NCBI GenBank assembly: GCA_021805665.1
Contig: JAJZEV010000156.1
Location: 1 to 40,248 of the forward strand
Direction of reading: 5' to 3'
Source of the DNA: Pseudomonadota bacterium
Lineage (GTDB): Bacteria; Pseudomonadota; Alphaproteobacteria; Acetobacterales; Acetobacteraceae
DNA length: 40,248 nucleotides
Shown here: one piece after another, positions 34,314-40,248 of the stretch
How positions within the stretch are numbered: position 1 is the first letter of the stretch
Layout: every line of letters starts with the position of its first letter
The notes under the pieces: generated by a model
Seen by the model: only the letters and a program-made list of their open reading frames with translations
What the model was told of the DNA's origin: nothing
Databases searched by the model: none
Translations under genes and position numbers: made by a program

Positions 34314-35591
34314 TTAGCTGTGGTGGTGGTGCGTTGCGCCGCTGACATAGGTGGACTGCTGCGAACTCCACAACGCGGCGCTGTTGCCCGGGGTCGTGCC
34401 CGAGGTTGTGCCGGTCGTGGTGCCGGTGTTCGCGGCGGCCGGCACACTGAAGTCCTGCGTGCTGGGTGCCGAGCCGCTGACACCGGCCGCTACTGCCGGC
34501 GTCGTCCCCACCGTCGCTCCAGTGGACCCGCCAGTGGACCCGCCAGGCGGCGCGCCAGCGGACCCGCCAGTGGACCCGCCAGTGGACGTGCCAGTGGACG
34601 TGCCAAAGCCGGAAGTTGTCGTCCCGGCCGTCAGGCTGGCCGGGGTGATGGCGGCATTGTTCCCGGTGGCGGCCGCGCCGTCGCTGGCGAACAGCCCCGA
34701 ACCCGCGCCGGTCGCCGCCGGGTTGGTGCCGGCCGTAACCGAGAATGTCTGAGTGCCGTCGCTGGACAATTCCCAAGGTGCGCCGGCCGCCGGGGCACCG
34801 CCGTCCAGGCTCATGCCCATCACGTACAGATTGCGATCCGCGGTATCCAGCGCCCACTGGCCCGTGGCGGGAAGCCCGGGCGTGCCAGCGGGGTAATAGC
34901 CGCCGACCTTATCGTTCAGGAACGTCACCGCCACATTATGCGTGCCGGAGCCGAAATTGCCCTTGACGTCGAACTCCTGCGACTGGCCCTCGCCGACAAC
35001 CGCCGTCGTGGTCTGTACCCCGCCGACCTGCTGGCCATCGACCGACACCGTAAATTGCGCATCGCCCAGATAAGGGTCCTCCGCCATGTTCAGCGCCAGC
35101 GTGTCCGCGCCGCTGCCCACCGTGACGGGTGCCGGCGTGCTGGTCGGGTTGCCGGTAAAGCCGGCGGGCAGCGCCGTGGTGTCATTCACCGCGAACGTCG
35201 CGTTGCCGTAAACATTGCCTTGGTTGGAATTGGGCGGAAACAACGGCGACTGGTAGATCGGCGTGGTGGTATTGGATACGGTCTGTCCGTCGTACGTTAC
35301 GCCATCGACGTAAAGATTACGATCGCCGGCCGTTCCCGGGTAAAGGAAGTTGTTGGCGAAGGTGACCGTGACGTTGTGCTGGCCGGGAGCCCAGTCGCCA
35401 TTGAATGTGAAGGTGTTGGTCTGTCCCGACGATTGCGCCGCCGTCGCGGTCTGAACCCCGCCCACCTGCTGACCATCGACGTTGACGGTGAACCGCGCAT
35501 CCACGCCCTGCGCCTGATCCTCCGCAATATTCAGGGTAATAGAATCGGAACCAGAACCAATTATGGTGCTGTTATTCGTCGAACCGGACAT
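34314..35591 (-). CDS. Repetitive protein with two CBM60-like carbohydrate-binding repeats and a His-rich tail
   Basis: A 425-aa protein. Two ~120-residue modules share the pattern GSGxDxLxLNxAEDxxxxDAxFTVxVDGQQVGGVQT, then a short strand, G-x-HNVxVTFxND and a DRNLYV motif; these resemble calcium-dependent carbohydrate-binding modules of the CBM60/xylan-binding type. Residues ~250-425 are low-complexity Gly/Thr/Ser/Ala sequence with a TGGS/TGTS repeat. The protein ends ATHHHHS. No N-terminal signal peptide is visible, so export, if any, would be through a type I system or similar (inference). Start ATG 35591 has AGGGG 7 nt upstream and is better than the track start at 35615. Convergent with fliF. 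It may bind extracellular polysaccharide. Confidence 0.75.
   Translation of the reverse strand: MSGSTNNSTIIGSGSDSITLNIAEDQAQGVDARFTVNVDGQQVGGVQTATAAQSSGQTNTFTFNGDWAPGQHNVTVTFANNFLYPGTAGDRNLYVDGVTYDGQTVSNTTTPIYQSPLFPPNSNQGNVYGNATFAVNDTTALPAGFTGNPTSTPAPVTVGSGADTLALNMAEDPYLGDAQFTVSVDGQQVGGVQTTTAVVGEGQSQEFDVKGNFGSGTHNVAVTFLNDKVGGYYPAGTPGLPATGQWALDTADRNLYVMGMSLDGGAPAAGAPWELSSDGTQTFSVTAGTNPAATGAGSGLFASDGAAATGNNAAITPASLTAGTTTSGFGTSTGTSTGGSTGGSAGAPPGGSTGGSTGATVGTTPAVAAGVSGSAPSTQDFSVPAAANTGTTTGTTSGTTPGNSAALWSSQQSTYVSGATHHHHS
34519..34602 (-). repeat. 12-bp tandem repeat (seven units)
   Basis: Seven units of CCAGTGGACCCG, with variants CCAGGCGGCGCG, CCAGCGGACCCG and CCAGTGGACGTG, lie in the low-complexity part of the carbohydrate-binding protein gene. 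The unit encodes four residues (GGST/GTST type) and can expand or contract in frame. Confidence 0.9.
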
Positions 35592-35770
35592 GGAATGTCC
35601 CCTATTTCGTTGCATATGAAACGTGATACCCGGCGCCGAGTCAGCGTGGGGTATCAGCCGGTCCCGGGGGCCGCAACCGGGCCCGCGGGTTTAACCGCTC
35701 AACGAAGGGGATTTAGCCGGTTTCGCTCTGTGGATAAGCGAAGCGGTGGGGATTATGGTCCTAATTCGGG

Positions 35771-36007
35771 TCAGACGGCCTCGGCCGACAGCCGCCGTGG
35801 CATGCAGCACGCGCAGCCGCCCGCATGCGCCGCCGGGGCCGGACCGGATGACGCTTCCTTCGCGCCGCCGGACAGCGACGGCGCGGTCAGCAGGCGCGGC
35901 GCCGGCTGGGCACAATCCGGGCAGGGCTGGGGGCGATCGTATTCCGCCATCGGCCGCACCTCGGAGAATGGGCCGCAATCCTGGCATTCGTAGTCGTAAG
36001 TAGGCAT
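35771..36007 (-). CDS. FmdB-family zinc ribbon protein
   Basis: A 78-aa protein. MPTYDYECQDCGPFSEVRPM and PCPDCAQPAPRLLTAPS form the FmdB/CxxC_CxxC_SSSS regulatory zinc ribbon, with two CxxC pairs as ligands. The tail is Ala/Gly-rich and contains CACCM. FmdB proteins were first noted near amidase genes as putative regulators; true role unclear. ATG 36007 is preceded by GGAGGA. The track ORF to 36721 is antisense to the next gene and not real. Divergent from the molybdoenzyme gene, 126 bp apart, so shared control is possible. Confidence 0.9.
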   Translation of the reverse strand: MPTYDYECQDCGPFSEVRPMAEYDRPQPCPDCAQPAPRLLTAPSLSGGAKEASSGPAPAAHAGGCACCMPRRLSAEAV

Positions 36008-36133
36008 CCAAGTCCTCCGTCGTCCATTATCCCCACATTGCCATTTTCCAGGCGGTCCGGCCAGCACCCGGGTTGCCGCCCGGCGAAACCGGCGCCATGT
36101 TGCGAAGCACAATGGTTCTTGAGGAACGCGCGT

Positions 36134-38500
36134 ATGATTGCACAAGTGGATCTGACCCAGTTCGCCGAGGAACGATATGCCGTCGGTCAACCGGTCCCAC
36201 GCAAGGAAGATCCCGTCCTGCTGCGCGGCGAAGGCCGCTACTCCGACGATCTGAACCGCCCCGGACAGGCATATGGCGTCATGGTGCGCTCGACTGCCGC
36301 GCACGGGTTCATCCGCTCTATCGACACCGGCGCGGCCAAGGCGTTGCCCGGCGTGCTGGCCGTCCTGACCGGGCAGGACCTGATCGACGCGGGTATGGGC
36401 AGCATGCCGTCCGGCATGTCGTTCAAAATGCGCGACGGATCGAACATGCCCAAACCCGTGCAGCCAGTAATGACCACCGATAAGGTCCGTTTCGTTGGCG
36501 ATCCGGTCGCCTTGGTGGTCGCGGAAACAGCCAAGCAGGCCAAAGATGCCGCCGAAGCCGTATTCGTCGAAATCGATACGCTGCCAGCCGTCACCGATGC
36601 CGCCGAAGCCGCCGCCGCCGGCGCCCCGCTGGTGCATGACGCCACCCCGGCGAACGTCATCCTGGACTTCCACCACGGCGACGCCGCCGCCGTGACCGCT
36701 GCGTTTGCCGGCGCCGCCCATGTGACGAAGCTGAAAATCCGCAACAGCCGTGTGGTCGTCTGCCCGATGGAACCGCGTTCCGCGATCGGGGAGTTCGACG
36801 CCGGAACCGGCCGCTGGACGCTGCGCCTTGGCTGCCAGGGCGTGTTCAACATGCGCCAGTTGCTGATGGGGCCGTTGAACGCGCCCGTGGAAAACATCCG
36901 CGTGCTGACCGGCAACGTCGGCGGATCATTCGGAATGAAATCCTCCTGCTACCCCGAATACCCCGCCATCCTCTTCGCCGCCAAGCTGCTCGGGCGGCCG
37001 GTGAAATGGACCGACGAACGCGGCGAAAGCTTCCTGTCCGACAGCCACGGCCGCGATCACGATATGGAGCAGGAAATAGCCCTGGACGCATTGGGCAAAA
37101 TCCTGGCGCTGCGGGTGACGGGCTATGGCAATATCGGTGCCTATCTGTCCAACGGCACCGTGCTGCAACCCACCGGCAACATCGTCCGCAACACCATCGG
37201 CGTCTATGCGACCCCGCTGCAGGAAGTGCGGACCAAAGCGATGTTCACCAACACCAGCCCGGTTGGCCCGTATCGCGGCGCCGGCCGTCCGGAGGGCAAC
37301 TATTACATCGAACGCCTGCTGGACACCGCCGCCAGGGAGATGGGGATCGACCCCGCCGACATTCGCCGACGCAATCACATCCAGCCCGACGCGATGCCCT
37401 GGAAGACACCCGCCGGCACCACCTATGACAGCGGCGATTTCCCCACCATCCTGGAAAAGGCGCTGGCCGCGGCCGACTGGGACGGCTTCCCGGCGCGCAA
37501 GAAGGACAGCGCCGAACGCGGCAAACTGCGCGGCCGCGGCATCGGCCAGTATCTGGAGGTCACCGGCCCGCCCTCCAAGGAAATGGGCGGCATCCGGTTC
37601 GAGGCCGACGGCACGGTGACCATCATCACCGGTACATTGGATTACGGTCAGGGCCACGCCTCGCCGTTCGCCCAGGTGCTCGCCTCCCGCCTCGGTATCC
37701 CGTTCGAAAAGATCAACCTGCTGCAAGGCGATTCGGATGAACTGCTGGCCGGCGGCGGCACCGGCGGGTCCAAATCGCTGATGGCCAGCGGCACCGCGAT
37801 CGTCGAGGGCGCCGAGAAAGTGCGAGAGGCCGGCCGGAAAATCGCCGCCTACGTACTCGAAGCCGCCGAAGCCGATATCGAATTCGAAATCGCTCGGACG
37901 GGCGGCCAGTTCCGCATCGCCGGCACCGATCGGAGTATCGGCATCATGGAACTGGCGGACCTGATCCGCACCGGTTCGGTGACGCTGCCTGACGACGTTC
38001 CGCAAACCTTGTCGGTGTCCCACGTCGCGGAGGGGCCGCCGTTCGCCTATCCGAACGGGTGCCACATCGCCGAGGTCGAAATCGATCCGGAAACCGGCGT
38101 GTCCGAGGTCGTTCGCTATCACATGGTCAACGATTTCGGCGTCATCGTGAACCCGATGCTGGTCGAGGGCCAGGCCCATGGCGGCATCGTTCAGGGCATT
38201 GGGCAATGCTTCCTGGAGCATGTGGTCTATGACGAAAGCGGCCAGCCGATGACCGGTTCGTACATGGATTACGCGCTGCCGCGGGCGAACGATGCGCCGA
38301 TGTTCCACTTCGCCTCCCACCCCGTGCCGGCTAAAACCAACCTGCTGGGGTCGAAAGGCTGCGGCGAGGCCGGCTGTGCCGGTGCGCTGCCGTCAGTGAT
38401 GAACGCCGTGGTGGATGCGCTGTCGGTCTATGGCATCAAGCACATCGACATGCCGGCGACCCCGCTGCGTGTGTGGGAGGCCATCCGAGGGGCTGCCTGA
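36134..38500 (+). CDS. Xanthine dehydrogenase/CoxL-family molybdopterin-binding large subunit
   Basis: A 788-aa molybdenum hydroxylase subunit. The N-terminal part has GRYSDDLNRPGQAYGVMVRS, GVLAVLTGQDL and KVRFVGDPVALVVAET (the a/b hammerhead domain). The Moco-binding part has GNVGGSFGMKS, the active-site loop GPYRGAGRPEG (Tyr380, as in form II CoxL and related oxidases, not the AYxCSFR of true CO dehydrogenase), GTLDYGQGH, GGTGGSKSLMASG and KGCGEAGCAG with the catalytic Glu. No CoxS-like iron-sulfur or CoxM-like FAD subunit gene lies in the window, so the enzyme must use partners from elsewhere. Start ATG 36134, not the track start 36038. Substrate unknown, probably an aldehyde or N-heterocycle. 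Confidence 0.93.
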   Translation: MIAQVDLTQFAEERYAVGQPVPRKEDPVLLRGEGRYSDDLNRPGQAYGVMVRSTAAHGFIRSIDTGAAKALPGVLAVLTGQDLIDAGMGSMPSGMSFKMRDGSNMPKPVQPVMTTDKVRFVGDPVALVVAETAKQAKDAAEAVFVEIDTLPAVTDAAEAAAAGAPLVHDATPANVILDFHHGDAAAVTAAFAGAAHVTKLKIRNSRVVVCPMEPRSAIGEFDAGTGRWTLRLGCQGVFNMRQLLMGPLNAPVENIRVLTGNVGGSFGMKSSCYPEYPAILFAAKLLGRPVKWTDERGESFLSDSHGRDHDMEQEIALDALGKILALRVTGYGNIGAYLSNGTVLQPTGNIVRNTIGVYATPLQEVRTKAMFTNTSPVGPYRGAGRPEGNYYIERLLDTAAREMGIDPADIRRRNHIQPDAMPWKTPAGTTYDSGDFPTILEKALAAADWDGFPARKKDSAERGKLRGRGIGQYLEVTGPPSKEMGGIRFEADGTVTIITGTLDYGQGHASPFAQVLASRLGIPFEKINLLQGDSDELLAGGGTGGSKSLMASGTAIVEGAEKVREAGRKIAAYVLEAAEADIEFEIARTGGQFRIAGTDRSIGIMELADLIRTGSVTLPDDVPQTLSVSHVAEGPPFAYPNGCHIAEVEIDPETGVSEVVRYHMVNDFGVIVNPMLVEGQAHGGIVQGIGQCFLEHVVYDESGQPMTGSYMDYALPRANDAPMFHFASHPVPAKTNLLGSKGCGEAGCAGALPSVMNAVVDALSVYGIKHIDMPATPLRVWEAIRGAA

Positions 38501-38508
38501 CCCAGAGC

Positions 38509-38546
38509 CACGGACCTTGCCCCGCATCCGTCGGGGCAGGGCCGTG
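38509..38546 (+). terminator. Terminator after the molybdoenzyme gene
   Basis: CACGG-A-CC-T-TGCCCCG pairs with CGGGGCA-GG-G-CCGTG around a 7-nt loop, 8 nt after the stop codon. The stem is long and GC-rich with small mismatches. No T-run follows. Confidence 0.6.
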
Positions 38547-38555
38547 CTCCGCGGA

Positions 38556-38756
38556 TCACGCCCTGAAGCGAGGCTCAAATACCGGTTGCGGCAAGGATGC
38601 CCGTGCGATCAGCGAATCCTGAACCCGGTACAGCAATTCGGAATGATCTTCTTGCGATACATTATCGCTGCGCATCACCATCTGGATCAATGGATCGCGC
38701 AGCATGGTCGCCAATGTCAGCGTGCTGATTGTCGTCGTGCACATCACCGTCACCAT
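38556..38756 (-). CDS. Small hypothetical protein (66 aa)
   Basis: The protein reads MVTVMCTTTISTLTLATMLRD and then LIQMVMRSDNVSQEDHSELL, ending VFEPRFRA. The central helix-like part (ATMLRDPLIQMVMRSD and HSELLYRVQDSLIARA) has the look of a genuine small protein, and TATACT lies ~20 bp before the ATG as a possible -10 element. Only GGGA directly before ATG serves as ribosome site, so an internal ATG may be the true start. Family not recognised. Confidence 0.45.
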   Translation of the reverse strand: MVTVMCTTTISTLTLATMLRDPLIQMVMRSDNVSQEDHSELLYRVQDSLIARASLPQPVFEPRFRA

Positions 38757-38970
38757 TCCCGTTCAACCGCTGAAGCAGTATAGCCGCCTCTGACCAGCAC
38801 TATGGAAATGAATTGTGTCTTAACCTAGCCGGTGCGTGGGCATTTTTTTGAGGGAAGATGCCATATTGTGGCGGCCGCGTGGCAAATCGGTATCATTCCA
38901 GGCGGAGAGCCGCGCAAAAGGCCAAGGACAGCAGTAAATAAACGTTAATGAATTACTAAGAAATAATGCA

Positions 38971-38999
38971 CCGCGCCGCCAATCCAACCGGCGGCGCGG
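38971..38999 (-). terminator. Terminator of the flavin reductase gene
   Basis: CCGCGCCGCC and GGCGGCGCGG form a perfect 10-bp stem with a 9-nt loop just beyond the minus-strand stop at 39012; on that strand the sequence after the stem is TGCATTATTTCTT, moderately T-rich. The rest of 38757-39011 holds no gene. Confidence 0.75.
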
Positions 39000-39011
39000 C
39001 GGTCAATCGTT

Positions 39012-39659
39012 CTACTCGGCGGCTTTCGCCTTGCGCGCGGGCCACTCATCGACCGGAATGCGCGGCAGATCGAACCGGTCGGTCACTCGTGAATACCACC
39101 CCCCGCCATGCAGGCGCCCGATCAGGTCCAGCTTGGGCGTGTCGATGTAGCAGCGTTCCTTGTCCAGCACGCAGTCGTCCCGAACGTAAACCGCCAGCAC
39201 CTTGCCCAGCACCACCGCCCGGTCGATACCGACATCGACGATCACCAGACGCTCGCACTCGAACGACACCGGCGCCTCGGCGATGCGTGGCGGCTTCACA
39301 TGCAGGGAGGGCGCGGTGGTCAGGCCGGCTTCTTTCAGCTCATCGACGCCCTTGGGGAAGTCGATGGCGGTCACGTTCATCGGCTCCCGCAGTTCATAGC
39401 TGACCAGGTTGATCACGAACTGCCCGGTGCGGCGGATATTGCCGCCCGTGTCCTTCACATCGCCCGGCCCACGGCCGCCGATCCCGAACGCCAGCACCGG
39501 CGGGTTGCCAGACATCGCGTTGAAGAACGAGAACGGCGCCGCGTTCACCGTACCGTCGGTATCCTGCGTGGTCACCCACGCGATCGGGCGCGGACCGATC
39601 GTCGATGTTAGCAGCTTGTAGATATTCTCGTTCTTGGTGTCCTGGAAATCGAACAGCAT
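39012..39659 (-). CDS. Flavin reductase-like (FMN-binding split-barrel) protein
   Basis: A 215-aa protein of the flavin reductase/DIM6-NTAB type: NENIYKLLTSTIGPRPIAWVTT, GTVNAAPFSFFNAMSGNPPVLAFGIG, GQFVINLVSYELREPMN and a C-terminal GRLHGGGWYSRVTDRFDLPR. Members bind FMN and reduce it with NAD(P)H or act as flavoproteins in detoxification. ATG 39659 has AGAGG 6 nt upstream; the longer track start (39860) adds Arg-rich shadow sequence. No oxygenase partner lies beside it in the window. A strong terminator follows. Cytoplasmic. Confidence 0.9.
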   Translation of the reverse strand: MLFDFQDTKNENIYKLLTSTIGPRPIAWVTTQDTDGTVNAAPFSFFNAMSGNPPVLAFGIGGRGPGDVKDTGGNIRRTGQFVINLVSYELREPMNVTAIDFPKGVDELKEAGLTTAPSLHVKPPRIAEAPVSFECERLVIVDVGIDRAVVLGKVLAVYVRDDCVLDKERCYIDTPKLDLIGRLHGGGWYSRVTDRFDLPRIPVDEWPARKAKAAE

Positions 39660-39868
39660 GGTCTGCCTCTGATGATTGCTGGCCGCAGCGTTACGCGGCA
39701 CGCGCCTGACTGTCCAGATTGCGATCGAGGCACGCGTCGCGGCCGTCGCGCCCCGCCGTTTTGCCGCCGATGCGGCCCCGGGGGCGCATCGGCGGCCCAA
39801 GCCCATTGGCTTCCTTCCGGTGTTTGATTCATCTCCTTGCCGGACCAAAGGACTCCGCATTGCCCGGC

Positions 39869-40248
39869 ATGCTCGGTTTCGTCACAAGACTCCCCGCCGC
39901 CTCGCGCAGCCGCCTGAATTGGGCAGACGCCGGGCTTAGCGCGATCTTCGCCGCCCCGTCGTGGCCGGTCTGGGCCTGATGCTGCTGGGGCAGATGGTAC
40001 TGCACAGCGTCTATGGGAACCCGACGTTTCTGTACGCTCCGCATTTTCTGCCGCTGCTGGTGGCACTCGCGGCACTGTCGTGGTTCACCCCGGTGCGCTG
40101 GCCGGCACTGGCGCTCGCGGCCGTGGTCTGCGTCGCCGGTGGCGTCAGCAATGTGCAGACGTTCCAGTCGGCGGCGGCGCTGGCCAACCAGGTCATCGCC
40201 CGGGGCGGCAACGCCATTCAATCCGCGTTTCCGGCCAACGATGTTCTG
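39869..40248 (+). pseudogene. Broken 3' part of an integral-membrane protein gene (glycosyltransferase-like C-terminus), incomplete at window end
   Basis: The frame from 39940 to the window end reads LGLMLLGQMVLHSVYGNPTF, LYAPHFLPLLVALAAL, WPALALAAVVCVAGGVSNVQTF and stays open. This resembles the last membrane helices of multi-spanning membrane proteins of ~500 residues (LHxVYGxxTFLYxxHFxPLL), possibly ArnT/GT39-like. The piece upstream continues in another frame (ATG 39869, MLGFVTRLPAASRSRLNWAD, then GLSAIFAAP), so there is a frameshift near 39950-39960, and only ~35 codons precede it; most of the gene is missing. It is absent from the track because it has no stop inside the window. Either a truncated pseudogene or a start of an unrecognised short protein. 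Confidence 0.5.

Noticed and set aside
34314-34335. His-rich C-terminus (HHHHS) as a cloning tag or vector contamination
   Set aside because: Only four His codons followed by Ser within native-looking sequence, with a natural terminator next to it; no vector sequence is visible.
34519-34602. Could the regular 12-bp repeat be a CRISPR or an origin iteron array?
   Set aside because: Units are contiguous without spacers and lie in frame within a coding sequence, encoding a TGGS-type linker.
1-40248. tRNA, rRNA, CRISPR arrays or prophage modules
   Set aside because: I scanned for T-loop sequences, regular spaced repeats and phage structural genes and saw none; weak or unusual RNAs could still be missed by eye.

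Overview
The window is a high-GC stretch of chromosome with dense gene packing, many GTG/TTG starts and several 4-base overlaps. Gene content (Ldh-family dehydrogenase, thrS-infC pair, HWE-type histidine kinase, KaiC/KaiB without KaiA, FmdB zinc ribbon, GT61 and FkbM enzymes) and protein style suggest an alphaproteobacterium, most likely of the Acetobacteraceae or a relative. This is inference from the sequence only; no database search was possible.

Region 1 (1-13,770) is an accessory surface-glycan region. After the tail of an alanine-dehydrogenase-like gene come a protein with a glycan-cluster-type N-terminal domain, a large two-domain glycosyltransferase, a decayed partial copy of that enzyme's 3' end, an FkbM methyltransferase, a GT-A-like/discoidin fusion protein, two TPR proteins (one with a DUF1796-like C-terminus), a GT61 enzyme, a truncated ISAzo13-type transposase and a GT14 enzyme. 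Several genes here are clearly richer in A+T than the rest of the window. About 1 kb of nearly gene-free DNA follows.

Region 2 (13,770-21,770) is mostly core and metabolic: an Ldh-family oxidoreductase, infC (probably starting at a rare AUA codon) and thrS on the minus strand; an isocitrate-lyase/PEP-mutase family enzyme; a periplasmic cupredoxin; a SAM methyltransferase; and a tightly coupled minus-strand trio of a 70-aa protein, a ChrR-like cupin and a flavin amine-oxidase-like enzyme.

Region 3 (22,266-26,649) is a five-gene Kai-type timing and signalling operon: kaiC, two different kaiB genes, a PAS-PAS-HWE histidine kinase and a stand-alone receiver protein. The first four genes overlap end to end. 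It is divergent from the cupin/oxidase trio. A MocR-type regulator follows.

Region 4 (28,290-40,248) is mixed: a VOC protein; a compact, lower-GC type II restriction-modification pair placed tail to tail with abutting stop codons; a second VOC protein; an FNR/FixK-like site ahead of a Met-rich Spy-like periplasmic protein; a lone fliF; a repetitive protein with two carbohydrate-binding repeats and a natural His-rich tail; an FmdB zinc ribbon; an orphan large subunit of the xanthine dehydrogenase/CoxL family; a flavin reductase; and a broken 3' remnant of a membrane protein running off the window end.

The most notable items are the Kai operon with tandem divergent KaiBs, the AUA start of infC, the cupin/oxidase trio beside the Kai operon, the restriction-modification island, and the decayed glycosyltransferase duplicate.
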